Part shown: piece by piece, positions 12,304 through 25,466 of the stretch
How positions within the stretch are numbered: the stretch's first letter is position 1
Layout: every line of letters starts with the position of its first letter
Assembly (NCBI RefSeq): GCF_932294415.1
Contig: NC_065538.1
Coordinates: 18,947,656 to 19,011,655 of the forward strand
Direction: 5' to 3'
From: Quercus robur
Taxonomy: Eukaryota; Streptophyta; Magnoliopsida; Fagales; Fagaceae
DNA length: 64,000 bases
Made by a program: the position numbers and the translations under genes
The notes under the pieces: model-generated
Told to the model about the DNA's origin: nothing
Database searches by the model: none
Seen by the model: the letters and a program-made list of their open reading frames with translations, nothing else

Positions 12304-12849
12304 TCGGTGCTAGTGTTGACTTGTTTTTTTTCTTTTTCTTTTTTTACTTGTGCTAATTTTGGTTACTTTTGAATTTGTAGGCTCTTTTAATTCTATTTTT
12401 TGGTTAAGCAAAGAAAGAAAAAGAAAAAAATTTAAGGGAAAATGAGGTTGTTTTTGTTTTTGGTATTAGACTCAAAAATGTACTTGTGATTTGGCTTAAT
12501 TGGCCAAATTTGGCAAATTTAGAATCAAGCAATTTTTCTCTAAGAGATGTTTGCTTTGTTGGAACTTATATTTTGGGAGCTTAATTCAAAACCCATTAAT
12601 TCTATTTCATACTCAGCATTGTGTTAAGGCTTTCAACTGCTTAAACTTAATTTAGATGGTAATTAGAAGGATTTGACTATGTGGTAAGGATTTGACTATA
12701 AGGAAATGAGCATTGGGAGTAATTTTGGAATAAACTCAGCCAAGCAAAGTGCATCACTTTTATGGGACCATTGGGACACGGATGGTATGGTGAGAAACAG
12801 TCCATGCCTCGAATGTGAAGCATTACATGTGAAGAAACTTATTGGTTCA

Positions 12850-12900
12850 ATGAACAATGACATTTCTTGCAAAAAAAAAAAAAAAATGAACAATGACATT
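12850..12900 (+). mobile_element. 21-nt retroposition scar with a 15-bp target-site duplication
   Basis: ATGAACAATGACATT occurs at 12850-12864 and again at 12886-12900. Between them are only TCTTGC and 15 A. A direct repeat flanking a very short A-tailed insert is the footprint of an extremely 5'-truncated LINE-type insertion. Replication slippage is a less likely alternative. Confidence 0.6.
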
Positions 12901-13231
12901 AGTGGGTTTTCAAAAAAAAAAAATCAAATCAAATCAAATAATGAATACTGAAGGATGCTTCTATGATCCTCCAATTATGTATATTTTTTAGATTCTTGGC
13001 TTTTGATTCGAATAGAATTTGATTTTGTGACTACCAAAATTTGTGAAATTCATTAAATTTTATGAGCGCCCTTTGTTATTTATGAATCAGAATCCATTTA
13101 TAATAATTTTTATGCGCCATTTGGAACCCTTTTCATTTTACTAAGTTCCATTTAGAAATGACCTCTCCATAATCCATCCAAATAATAATAATTTATATAT
13201 GATAATTAATTTAGAAATTCATGAGAATTCC

Positions 13232-13286
13232 AGATTTTTTATTCAACTATAAAAATTTTTATCAATTGAACTAACTGGAACTACAA
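13232..13286 (-). mobile_element. SINE head remnant, family 1
   Basis: The minus strand reads TTCCAGTTAGTTCAATTGAT, the tRNA-like head seen in the other family 1 copies, then decays. Only the head is present. Confidence 0.4.
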
Positions 13287-13381
13287 TTGCTGAGGAATTA
13301 ATTCGCCCTCCGCTATTATAATTTAAAGCTCTGCCTCTTTGGTCACACACAATACTACAATAGTACTGTCCTTAGACACAA

Positions 13382-13405
13382 TTTTTTTTGGGGGGGGGGG
13401 GGGGG
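13382..13405. repeat. T8/G16 homopolymer junction
   Basis: Eight T followed by about sixteen G. Long G runs are rare in this AT-rich DNA, and the exact length may be a sequencing artefact. Confidence 0.7.
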
Positions 13406-16324
13406 ATTAATAGAACCTCGTTTCTTTAAATTCTCCAACTTTCTACAGTGAAATTCACTCTTAATTTAAAACTTTCATGATAATTAAATGGAAAAAAAGA
13501 GAGAGAGAAATTTTACTGGCAAGGTTATCTCAATATCCTGAGTATGCTTATTTTTTATGAAAATCGAGGACCCAAATGCCGGGTATTAGTGAAAAACAGA
13601 GGAAATTTTGAAGCAGAAGAGAAGAGAAGAGAATGCATGGGTTTCAGTGATATAAAATTATCAAATTGGGATTTGTATACTTTTCAGTAACCAATTATAC
13701 ATCGTCTTCTGTACGTACCATCTACATGAAAGTGCGTAAAACAATTATGACACCAATGTGGGAAAGAGATGATCAAGAAAGAAAGAAAGAAACCCATTAA
13801 TATTTTTATTTTTGGAGAATTTAAAAGCTGCTTAGCTTGCAAAATTGTGCAGCAAGGCCATGTGGGGAGGGAGTGATAAATAAACAAAGAATTAGGTGTA
13901 CGTTGTGGGGTAACATTACTGTCCACCCGATCCTAGACATTTGCTCTTCCATGGGCTCCACTCTTAGTACATAACTAATAGTATTAATTACATAATCAAT
14001 TCTATAGTATTTTTCTTCTTCTTCTTCTTCTTCTTCCAAGTTTTTAATTAAACGAGGGCCTCATAGTCAAAATTTTATGCTACATTTTAGTATCACATAT
14101 AGGCTATATAGCAAATTTCTTATAAGAAATGGAAAGGGCAGAGTTGTATTGGAATATTGGATTGGCTAAAAAATGAAATAAACTAAATAGATTAGATGTT
14201 GTAGACTATGATAGGGAAAATTAATTAAAAATAAAATAATAGGGAAGGAGGCGAGGGGCTGGGCTGCTACTAATGAAAAGATGGTTATAAAGGATGTATT
14301 AATTAGGATTTTGGTTAAATGATTAAATTTACTATTTTTTTTATTAATTTAAAATTTTAAGACAATTGATAATTTATCATTGAATCAAAATGTTAGAATT
14401 TAGAACAAAAGTATGGCTCATTCTTGTGCGCTTGTGTTAGATCCATGTTTTTCACACTTAGACAATAAATTTTCACACTTTAAATTAATAAAGATTACTC
14501 TCATTATCAATTTGGATTTCGATATTATTTTATTAAAATATTAAATTCTCATTTAAAAATCATTAATTAAACGAAATTCTAACTTTTTCTCATTTAATTA
14601 TTACTTGACCAATTCATTTAATCATTTTAGAATTAAAATGATCAAAAACATCAACTTTTGTACTATGATTTATAGAACTCAGACTAGCTAGCCAGATAGA
14701 AGTCTAGAACATGGCTCTATGATGTGGAAATTTTCAAATTATGTTGAGTGTACTAGCTCGATGAAGCAAGATTAATTAAGTTGAGTGTATATTGGCCTTT
14801 CGCTTGAGAAAAAAATTAATGTATAACCTAAAGACATTGATTTAGGAAATAATTTTAGAAAATTTTTTATAAGAAAAAAAAAGTAACTAATTTGTTGACA
14901 ATCTTTTATATTTTCCATATAAGAAGGATATCAAAACATTTTTTAAAGTTGTCCATTAACATATGCCTTAAAAACATCCCGTTAACTAGATTCTTTTCTG
15001 AAAATTGAGATATAACTCATGCTTTTCAGAAGTGTGATGCAGAAAATTAGGCCAAAGTCACGTTTTGAGCAATTTTTTTTTTTTTTGGAATATTAAATTC
15101 GGGAAAATCATTTTCCCAAAATGATACCAAGAAATTTCGCAATTGTACCACATCCATACATGTTCATGATAGATTTTCTTAATTAATTATTTTTATTTTT
15201 TGGTAATTTGATACATATTTTGGAAATTGGAACTATGATACTGTGGAACCTTTTTCTTTGTGTTCATAAGATGATACTGTGGGACTTTGATCTTATCCAT
15301 GCATGCATACTTGCCAGTATTCAAGCTACTAAGACTTTATGCTAAGGGTACTCAGTAGTACAATGTAAATATATATATATATATATATATTTGTACATTT
15401 AAAGTGCCGATATTTTATTATACCTACACGTACGAGAGAGTATAGAGTTTATATATATAGTACTCTTAATAATTAATTAAAAAAATATGTGGTACGAGAG
15501 AGCAAGAATAGAAATGCATGTGGATGATGGAACCTAGCACATGCAGTACGTGACGTGCATGACTGTTTCTGATAATATATCAAATTTTAATTTTCTCTCA
15601 ATTGTCTTTGCTGTTATTTTTTTTTTTTGATAACGTCTTTGCTGCTAATTGTGTAGGGATCTTTCCATGTTATTTGTAAAGAAGATGATATGGCTTTTGT
15701 CCCCTCCCACAGTACCCTTTTGCCCACTATATATGACTTTCTCTGTGTTCTAAATTATTGCAAATTCTAACTTATTTATGGTACCCAATTATTATGCTAC
15801 TCTTTTCTTCTTCCTTTTTTGAGAAACTATTTATTATTATGGTTCTTGGAAGTGCAAATTCAAGGTAAAAGTTGAAATTGTGGGATATGGTCTAGGAGAA
15901 GTTATCTCACATGTCGGTCGTATACGATTTTTGTTTTATTAATAAGTGAGTTCACACCTATAAAATTCACCCTATAAAGTTCACCTGTCAGTGGTCTTAT
16001 GTGCCTGACACATACAAAACTTTTGAATGCTTAAGAAATAAGAAGACATTTTTGTAATTGGCATGTTATGGGGGTCCTCCTGGTGGGTCAGTACTGGTAG
16101 GTAATGACTAAACCTATAGCTTCGTTAAAAAGTTGGGTGGTGGCCTTTGTACTATTTAATGATTTTGCTCCAACCAATTTATGAGAAATATGTGAATGTG
16201 AGTGAAATATTCTAGGAAGTTAGATCATTTTTTTATTTTTAGTTATTGGATTTTTTATAGTTCTAGTAGAATTTAAATGTATAGTGTCAACTTTATGATG
16301 ATTATGACTAAGACATTAATTTTT

Positions 16325-16405
16325 GGTATAAACAGGTTAGAATAACAAATATTTTATTCAACGACAATTTTTTTTATCAATTGAGCTAATTGGAATCTAT
16401 AATTA
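16325..16405 (-). mobile_element. SINE head remnant, family 1
   Basis: The minus strand reads TTCCAATTAGCTCAATTGAT (A-box region), then a shortened body up to TATACCAAAAATTAATG. No tail or duplication was seen. Confidence 0.45.
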
Positions 16406-18218
16406 TTATTTTTTATTATTACAAAGAGAAGTCATCTCATATTTGAGATGTCCATATTTGAGGAGGCAATTTTCTCCCCCAACTCTCGATTCCCTAGCTC
16501 CGTCATTAATCATGCCTATTTAGAATATCTTAAACTCATTTTATTAGGGTCATGTTAAGAAACTCATTAAACCCGGCCCAACTTGCAATTATCCTTCTTT
16601 TTTAAGTGTATTCAGAATAACATTATTGATATATTCTGTTACAGTAGTATAAAAATGTTTTAAAAAAATAAAATAATTGTTAGAACAAGTGAAATGGGGA
16701 GTTCGAAGTTTGAAACATAACAGTTCTCCTTATCATGATAGGGAAACATTTGGTACTTAAATTACATTTTGTTTTTCTTTTCCTAGAAAACCATTCACTC
16801 AAATCAGTCGGAAATGGATATCTCCATACCTTTTTAATTAGCTAGGAATCCCAGCCTCAGCATATTATGATATGATTTTTCTACTCCAGAGTCCAGCCTC
16901 TACATATTAGGTTGGAGTTTGGACACATCAAGCTCAAAAAAAATCTTCTTATGCAAAGGCTTTATCAGACATATTAATATACCAGCAAAACTATATCTGT
17001 AGTCAATTTCTTTTTCTGGTTCTGATTTCCAGCGAAACAAACAGAATGGAAATGTTATGTCCCAATTGTTTCACCCTTAAGCATTAGAATTGCACAAAAA
17101 TATAATCACACCCCACCTTTAAAAATACACTACTTTCACCATATATATATGGGCCTACATACAAGTTCCACAATTGAAGAAGCTCCCATAAAGGATTTAG
17201 ACAACACAGAGTCATAAGGCTGGTGGAACACAAAACAAAAGGAAAGGCCTGGTCTGACTCAAAGAAGTTAAAACTTAAAAAGAACCCCACACCACACGAC
17301 TATTAAATAGTAATGGAGCAAATATGGACTCAATGTCCGATGCTTCTTTCTTTTTCAAAAGAGATAGGAATAGTTATTAGGAGACACATTAAATAAAATA
17401 ACGAGGAAAAAGTCACAGTCCCATTCTGTGTGACCTTCCCTTCACGTGGCATAATTAAAAGGTTAATTGTTTGATAGCATTAGGTTCTTTTGGAGTGGGT
17501 GAATTTGCTATCTGCCAGAGTTAATATACTTTACAGGATAATTGTAAGAATAAAAAAAAAAAAAGGGTAGCCCTAGAAATAATTAAGTTCCAATTTATAG
17601 ATAAGAGTGTCAAATTTGTGAGTTTTGAATGAGAATTTGAGATAGGAACAAGGACATTTGGTTTGATTTAAGCTTGTGAGTGTGGTTTGTGAACATAATT
17701 TATACGAGTTGGTGATAATTTAAAAGAGGGCGGCTACTAAAAATTGGTTGAGTGTTTGTAATTTATAATGTGAGTTTTTGGTTGGAAACCATAATAGAGA
17801 TGTAATTAAGCTTGACCAGACCATGTTAAAATTTTGTTATTTTATGTGGTTAATTATTTTATTATTGTTCTTGTAGATATGCCTCCCTTCCAAAATTTTA
17901 ACTAATGAGTATTAAAACTTCTGTTCACAAAGGGCTGAGATAATTTTTTTCTATGGAAAAAGATTGAGGTGAACAGCTCTGCAACAGCTTATGAATCACT
18001 TAAACAAAGAGCAAGAAGGTTAAAAAGAGTGAGATTGGCTAACCACTCACTTAGAATGACGACATTAACATAAACAAAACACGCTAAAGGAGAGCGTAAT
18101 TAACTGTGTTCTTGAACCACCCACCATTAAACTTTATAGGCACATGGTCACAGAAAGGCTAGTTAGTCTATCAATTCACAGCATCCAGTTCATATATTTG
18201 TCTATTCTGAGTTTGGTT

Positions 18219-18396
18219 TTTTTTTTTTTTTTTTTTTTTTCCTCTGATAGATAGGATAGAGTTTCAAGTGATGATATCTGTTTTATAATGATTATCTTTT
18301 TATTATTAGGTTAAAATACCAATTGGTTTGATTTAAGCGAAATTCGAATTCGAAACTCCTATTTAATAATAAGTGATTTTACCGTTGAACTAACTG
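18219..18396 (-). mobile_element. tRNA-derived SINE with poly-A tail, family 1
   Basis: This is the best copy of the family. On the minus strand it starts TTTCCAGTTAGTTCAACGGT (A-box-like) and has a B-box-like TTTCGAATTCGAAT about 45 bases later. The body runs through ACCAATTGGTATTTTAACC and AATAATAAAAAGATAATC and ends in a tail of about 24 A (the T run at 18219-18242 on the plus strand). The layout fits a tRNA-derived SINE. Target-site duplication not found. Confidence 0.6.
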
Positions 18397-20269
18397 GAAA
18401 CTACTTATTTATTCCTCTCGATCAAAAGTTATTTGACTATCATGAATTGATCAATATTTTTTGTTGATTCCCCTCGCAAAAGCTGACTACTCAATGATAA
18501 TTTTGGACAACATAACATCTCAAGCTTTGCTGTTCTGGTCATAACAAAATATTTTATCAGTTCTAATAAAATTGGTTTTGGTTATACAAGTACACAACAC
18601 CAACCTCTTGATTCTTACTCATTCTCATCAAGTATTTTAGATGGTCCACATAATAAACATAAAAGTAGGGAAAAAATTCTTTAGAAAGTCCAGGTTTTCT
18701 TCAAAATGCCTTCTGAAAATATTAGAGTATACACAGAAATAAGACATTAATTAACTTATCAAGAAGTGTGTATAGCTAAATTCTTTTATCTCATCTTAGA
18801 AGCACTACATGTTTCATATAAGAATACATTAAGCCAACATGCTGCTGAGAGTGACCTGAGACATGCATTGCTTTTAGTTACAAAGAATGATGATGTGCTG
18901 TACTCAAACTAGTCTGCAAATTGTATAACATTCTTATTTTCTTGCTGTGGATTCATTTGTACCGTCTATTTAGAAGTATTCAATGCCACAGAAAATAATC
19001 ATATTTTAAAGCAAGTTCATCCATGGTAATTGACAATTGATTCACTGCCATGTGAACTGAAGGAGAGTATTCTAGCTAAGCCTATGAAAATATGCCAGAC
19101 TGGGCCTTATAGGGTGCCACTTCAAAGTTTCAGCCTGGTCAAACATTAACCACTAGTCTTATTCATATTGATAGACTTATTTCAATTATTAAGCGAATAT
19201 CAAACTTAATTATCCACACTTTTATGCCCATGCACGGGTATCTGGATTTAAGGGCTGGATATCATATCTACAAGTAGGTCTATATATTGTTTTAAATAAA
19301 AAATTTTCCCCCTCCAACTTATCTTATCTCACATGATCATGTACAATTTTTTGTTATAACCTCAATTTTTTAATAATGTATTATTGTATTTTTGACCTTG
19401 ATAACATGTAAAATGGTTGGATGTTTCATTTTGGTTTGTTTATCGTTAAAAAATATATAATATATATAGAAAATGAGTCATTTTTCTATTTTCTTTGGAA
19501 GGGTGACACACGGGAGATCCTTATTGATTTGTGGTCCACGATTGCAAAGTTGAACATTAAAATTTATTAATTTTCAAAAAAATTGATTTTAGAGTTAATC
19601 GTTAGGATCTTTCAATTTATATATATATATATATATATATATGAGGATCTTGGACCAATGATTGTCGATGATCCTAAAACTCACAAATAAAAAATGAAGT
19701 TAGACAAAAAGGTTTTATGATTCATTCTTTTTCTGAAGATGCAAAATAATTAAAATGTTAAACTCCTCTTTGTTGTTATAATGTCAATATATATATATAT
19801 ATATATATTTATAATGAGTTAAATATAGGAATCCATATGTGCATGCCAATGAACTTTGGTTCAAATGGCACCTCTTCATCCATGGGCCGAGTATTTAGTT
19901 TAGGTTTATTTCATTTCTGACCATTGGTGTCAGCTTATTTAAATATTTTTCCTTATTTTAGAAAAAAATTCTAGTTTAGCTAACTAATTTTTTCTTTTTA
20001 CCCAAATCAAATTCTTTATTCTAAACCCAATTTCATTTTAATATTATTTCTTCATTCATTTATTTTATTCCCCTCACTTCATTTTTCAAAAACGCACTTT
20101 ACTTTATCACAGTTACTAAGATAAAAATAAATAAACAAATATTTAGGGAATGAGTAGTGCTCTGCTCCCTAAAGATAGGGAGCAACTATAGCAAAACCCC
20201 ATTTTGCAGTAGAAATTGGTACTTTGATGTGGGTAGGTTTGTGGGTGTTTATTGATTTTGGTTATCTTT

Positions 20270-20446
20270 CTTGAATCCAAATCTTCTATCCCACTTTTCC
20301 TGTTCTATTCTATACTCTACCAATAAAAACTTGCCACGTGTTAACATAATAATGATAGTATTTAATTAATTATGTTAATACGTGACAAGCTTTTATTGGT
20401 GGAGTATAAAATGAAACAGGAAAAGTGAGACAGAAGATTTGGACTC
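20270..20446. mobile_element. Foldback MITE with arms of about 77 nt
   Basis: The left arm (TTGAATCCAAATCTTCTATC...) and the right arm (...GAAGATTTGGACTC) are reverse complements over about 77 bases, with roughly one mismatch in seven. They meet at TGTTAACATAAT/ATTATGTTAATA. The direct repeat ATCTTT flanks the element (20264-20269 and 20447-20452) and may be the target-site duplication. No coding capacity. Confidence 0.65.
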
Positions 20447-20995
20447 ATCTTTATTCACCTCTTACACCATTTTAAATAAGTTGCCATCAATGCTCAAAAC
20501 CAACAAATGTGTAATCCCATTCCAACATATGTAAAATTCGTCATTTTACCTAGAAAACCATGGCTTAGATAATTGTATTACATTTTGTTTACTGTAATTG
20601 AAAATCATCCTCAGTGAATTTTTATTTTGGTTGGTTGGGATAGATTTAAAGGCAGAAACTTATAAAATATCTACCCCTACCACAAATAACATTGTTCCAG
20701 ATCGAATATAGATTAAAAACCTTAAAAATAATCTCCTTCAAAAAAAAGAAAAAAAAGAAGAAGAAAACCTTAAACGGAATCCATCACAATGTTGCCCGCT
20801 GGCCCCTTCTTGTAAAGCTGTTGGGCCAATATTCCCATCTCTTCCATCCCGTCCTCTGTGTTGGTATGTGGGCTGTGGGGAGAGAGATGGGCTTGACCTA
20901 TTAAAATCTTTTGGGTAATAAGTTTCTTCTTTATCCAGCCAGGAAAAGAAAAAAGAAAAACGAAAAAATAAACACAGGAGTATTACAAAGACTAT

Positions 20996-21146
20996 GGGGA
21001 CATTTGATAGATGTATTTAAAAACTGTAAATTGTTATTTGAAAATATTTGTGCAAATACGTGTGGGTGAAAAAATATGTAGAAATACGTGTAATGTTGTT
21101 TAAAAATTGAAAATGATTGTTTGAAAACACAAACCAAATATCCCCT
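20996..21146. mobile_element. Small TIR MITE
   Basis: The ends GGGGACATTTGATAGA and CAAACCAAATATCCCC are imperfect inverted repeats. The interior is AT-rich without an ORF. It lies directly beside a second small MITE. Confidence 0.5.
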
Positions 21147-21148
21147 CT

Positions 21149-21258
21149 GGGTCCGTTTGTTACTACTGTTTAAACAATATTTTTATACACTTTTTTACTT
21201 ATATATATTTTCAAAAAATAGAAATAATATTACTATAAATTTCTTACCAAACGGTCCT
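21149..21258. mobile_element. Small TIR MITE (GGGTCCGTTTG type)
   Basis: The ends GGGTCCGTTTGTTAC and TTACCAAACGGTCCTT are imperfect inverted repeats around a T/A-rich 80-base core. Many plant PIF/Harbinger or hAT MITEs have ends of this kind; the superfamily is not decided here. Confidence 0.5.
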
Positions 21259-22013
21259 TATGTATTATTGAATTTTGTGGAATGCTATTATTATTGAATT
21301 TTGATTAAAAAAATGTTTCATTATACATTTCCCCAACATTTTTTTTTCTTTTTCTTTTTTAGGTAAACAATTTTTTTTTTTTTTTTCAATATGAATACTA
21401 TGCCATTAATGTCTTTTCAAGGCTATGGACCTATGGTGCCGGTATTGACTTTGAGTAATTTCCACAACCTTTGCTTAGCAGTTAAGACATCCACAACCAA
21501 TGGTGTTAGGGCTGAGATTGACACAACACAAGGTCCTCATTTTTTGGCTCTCTTTTCTTTTTGGTCTCAATCTTACCAGTCAAATCACATAAATTCGGAT
21601 AGTATTTGTGTAAGACCATAAATATTGATCCAGTCAGAAAAAAATAATCTATAACTATTGGACTGTAAACCATCAAGACAGTTGTTTCATAAATTCACAG
21701 CTAATTTCAACCAATAATCCTGCGCACGGGACCAAATTATATCATATAAATGCAATTTCAACCTTGAAAAAGATCGAGCAACCAATAGAAAGACTAGGGA
21801 TGATAATTGACCCCGTGAAGATACGTCTATGTGCATCAAGAATTTAAAGTTAGAAGTGACAATGAAATTTGTACACGAGAGAGGCACGGGATGTGAATGA
21901 GACGGAGAGTTTTCTTTGCTCTGTAACCTCAAATTTCTACAATCAAAACCAAGTGAATCCGTGAGTCTAATAAAGTATGATTGACATTTTTTAGCTATAT
22001 ATAAGACTCGCCT

Positions 22014-23207
22014 ATGAATGAAGGCAGTGACTTATTACCATTGTTGGTTGTTAACTTGTTATGGGCAGCAATTGCTCTCTACATGGCTAACAACTGTTGC
22101 TCCATTGAAACAGAGCCTAAGACCCTGAATGAAGGACAACTTAACCGTGCCAGGGTAAATTACCTTACTTTCTCTCATTTGTTATTGAACCATTTATTGC
22201 ATCTTAGTTTTTTATGCTTAGAAAGGGTAGTTATATGCATTACCTTAGCAATTGATTGCATGAGTAATTCTCATTTGGAATGCTGCTTTATTCACTTCAT
22301 ACTTATAGGAAGATGATTTGTTTTAAGTTGAGCTTAATGGCTTCATTACCTTAGTCTAAAAGATAACCATTGATCAAATGGTGGGAAGAAGTCTATGAAA
22401 ATTATTCAATATTTCAAGAGTAATGTTCTCTCATTTTACATGAATGGTGAATTCTACCATAAATTTAAACGTGTACTTTCTCTCCGGTGGTTTTGTGCAT
22501 TGAAATGGACATGATATTGAGAAGTGTCTTAAAATGAACACGTGTCAGTCTCGTACCCTATCCTAGGCTTATGTTCATAAGAGGGAAGCCTTATCTTAAA
22601 TTTAATTAGTGAGATTTACCGCATGTAAGGGTGAATTACAAAATAATTAGTCAGAGTTTACAGCCCTCGACCTAATTATAAGCTAAGAGGGAAAAAAGTC
22701 ACATCCATCCATGGCTTTACTGCATTAGAAAACCTAATGGCACAAGTGAGAAAAATGAGAATATACACTAGAAAATTCTTAAGATTGTTTGTTTCATCAA
22801 ACAATCATCTTGTTTTCACGCTAGTCTTTTTTAAGTCTTAACATTTTCTGATGCAGGAAGTGGCTGCAGATGTTGTTCAAAATATGGAACCAAATGAAGC
22901 GTCAACTATATTCAATGAGGTATGTGCTTCAATAACATACATATCTGAAGTTTGAATAAACTACTTTACAATAAGAATTCTAATTTTCTGACCATACTAA
23001 CATGCTGCTTCTAAAAATTCAATGCAGAAATTAATACTAAGCCCTCAAATAAAGGATCAAGAGCGAGAAAAGGAGGAAAAAGAACTTCACGAGCCTGTTG
23101 AGAAGGGTGACATTATTGAAAGACCTTGCCAATGCTTGTGCCCTACTGCCATTTTAGAATCCCCAGATCAAATGAGTCTTAAGGAGCCCCTCTCAGCTCC
23201 ATTTTGA
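22014..23207 (+). CDS. Unrecognised three-exon gene, 127 codons
   Basis: I do not recognise this protein. Three exons, 22014-22154, 22857-22919 and 23028-23207, join in phase 0 at canonical sites (AGG/GTAAAT, ATGCAG/GAA, GAG/GTATGT, ATGCAG/AAA). Together they give 127 residues. Residues about 7-25 (LLPLLVVNLLWAAIALYMA) form one hydrophobic, possibly membrane-spanning segment, followed by NNCCSIE. The rest is hydrophilic, with a charged run (KDQEREKEEKEL, about 77-88) and CQCLC near residue 103. An AATAAA at about 23318 could be the polyadenylation signal. The start ATG is simply the first in frame; earlier exons may exist, so this may be the 3' part of a larger gene. Function unknown. Confidence 0.5.
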
Positions 23208-23422
23208 AACCATCTTATTGATGAGATGGTCTTGTAGATATGTGGTCTCTAGTTGTCATAATTCTAATGTATAAATTATAATAATATTATTGTGAGATAA
23301 AGTGGTTATAATTTGCAATAAAACTGTATCTTTATGGGGTGTGAGAATTTTTCTAGGAGATCTACATTGGGCACCTTAAAAGGCAATTAATACTGATATA
23401 AAGGTGCTGCAACCAAATCCTC

Positions 23423-23454
<32 letters not shown>

Positions 23455-23640
23455 TTTTATTTTAAGGTTGCGTTTGGCCTTCTATGAAAAAGGCCGTTTT
23501 TTTTTTTACTATTCAACTTATTTTTGTTACTATTCAGTTTATTTTTGTTACTATTCATGGGTTCCATTGCACTTTTTGATACTATTCATGTGTTTTACTA
23601 CACTATTTCAACTAATTTTTAGCTTTATCTACATTACCTT

Positions 23641-24086
23641 TAACAAAAAGTTTTTAATTTTAACTAAATAAACTATTTTCAAACAGACTCTGACATGCAT
23701 GGATTTTGTGAAGGCAAGACCCTTTGAATCCATCACTGTCCAATAAGAGCACATCTTACTCACACATCAACTAAAAGCAACAATCCCTTACCACATGTTA
23801 AATATAGTATGGCTCAAGAGGGTTAGTATTGTAGCAAATACGATTACTTAATAATTAATAGCAAAAAGTTTTCAGTTTCAACTAAATAAATTGTTTCCAA
23901 ACAGATTCTAAGTGACATGCATGGATTTTGTGAAGGCAAGACCCTTTGAATCCATCACGGTCCAATAAGAGCACATCTTACTCATACATCAACTAAAAGC
24001 AACAATCCCTTACCACATGTTAAATATATTATGGCTCAAGAGGGTCAATATTATAGCAAATACGATCGCTTAATAGTTAATAGCAA
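23641..24086. repeat. Two-copy tandem duplication, period about 220 bp
   Basis: TGACATGCATGGATTTTGTG occurs at 23691 and again at 23913. The matching stretch continues through CCAATAAGAGCACATCTTAC, ACATGTTAAATATA and TAGCAAATACGAT in both copies with few differences. The duplication is young compared with the surrounding sequence. Confidence 0.85.
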
Positions 24087-24689
24087 GCAGATTAGTCCAT
24101 GTTAATTTAGTGCTCTATAGTATATAAACTTGGGAAAAGTTAATGGATGGCCAAGGAAACTTGTTTATAAAACATTTTAAAAAACTTTTGAAAAGAAAAA
24201 ACAATTAATTTTTTTAATAACTTTTTATTGCAAACCTGTTTTCCGCATGTTATCCAACGTTAAATTACCTCGAAAGTAGGAACAAGCAGCACCAACGGTA
24301 ATAATGCACCCAAAAAAAAAAAAAAAAAATCTAATCTAATGTCAATAAATCCAACTTTGCCTTCTTCTTTATTTTTAATTTTTTAACTTCCTCTTAAAAC
24401 AAAATAAGATAATATATAAACTTATAAGGGTCTAGTTATCAGGAAACAAAATAAGATAATATATAAACTTATAAGGATTCAGTTATCAGGTGTCTTTAGG
24501 ACATTTAATAATGAGACATTTTAAGAAAGTTTTGATACTATTTTTATAGAAAATATAAAAAATTGAAAAAAAAAAATTTGCTTTTGTATTTTTTTATAAA
24601 AAACTTTTGAAAATATTTCCTAAACTAATGCTAACAAGAAGCAGGGCCTAAACCCATAGGTCCATGAGGTAATGAAACCTTACTATACA

Positions 24690-25140
24690 ATACTTTAGCC
24701 CACAACTTCACATATTTAATATCTTGCCCACATATTATCACAAAATTACAATTTAGACTCATAATTTAACATAATTAAAACTTTATCCACATTCTTTCAT
24801 GAAATTACACATTTCATATTAAAAATTTTACTCTCATGCTTTCACAAAATTTCACTTTAAACCTACAATTTTCACATTTTCAAAATTTTATCCTCATACT
24901 TTCACAAAATTACACCTTAGGCCCCTACAACTTCACATATTTACAATTTTACCACATTTTAAATGAAATTACTCTTTAAACCCTAAGATTTCATATATTT
25001 ACAATTTTGCCTGCATATTTTCATTAATGTCACATATTTACAATCTTGCCAGCACTTTTATTTATTTATTTATTTATTATAATTACACTTAGCCCCCTCC
25101 AATCTGACATAATTACACTTTGATTCTTCCAAAAATTACC
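24690..25140. repeat. Degenerate minisatellite, unit about 60 bp
   Basis: Variants of CACAAAATTACACTTTA, CCTACAATTTCACATATTT and ACAATTTTACCC recur about six times with drift. A poly-T-tailed LINE fragment interrupts its right end. Confidence 0.6.
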
Positions 25141-25146
25141 AGATTG

Positions 25147-25150
<4 letters not shown>

Positions 25151-25187
<37 letters not shown>

Positions 25188-25398
25188 AGATAAACGCTAG
25201 AAAATATTATTAAAAAGAAAGAAAGGTCAAACCCAAAATACAAGTATAAACCCCATAACTCAAAACCGGGGGACAAAAAAACCAGACACGCCAAAAGAAA
25301 CTATTACCCTATTACAATAAAGCCAAGGGCCCTATCAACCAGAAGCAAAAAATCAGTCATCCTATTGAGCAGCAACCAAATGTTGATACTCGTCTAGA
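25151..25398 (-). mobile_element. 5'-truncated LINE tail with a perfect 14-bp target-site duplication
   Basis: TACCAGATTGTCTT occurs at 25137-25150 and at 25399-25412. The 248 bases between start with about 36 T (a poly-A tail on the minus strand) and contain no intact ORF. Poly-A plus a 14-bp duplication is the hallmark of LINE-type retroposition. The source element was not identified. Confidence 0.8.
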
Positions 25399-25466
25399 TA
25401 CCAGATTGTCTTAGACCTCACCCAAATGAGTGTAATACCCCTAAGACCATTACATATACCTTCTAA

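Larger units (their letters stand above)
12304..20260. other. Long gene-free stretch between GATA and the 22-kb gene
   Basis: The first hundred or so bases are probably the GATA 3' UTR. After that no ORF with recognisable content was found on either strand. SINE remnants, a micro-insertion and homopolymer runs are listed separately. AT microsatellites lie at about 15368-15391, 19619-19642 and 19789-19808. The remainder shows nothing I can name. Confidence 0.5.

Noticed and set aside
20276-20446. Possible microRNA precursor
   Set aside because: The long near-perfect arms and flanking direct repeat fit a MITE better; small RNA data would be needed.
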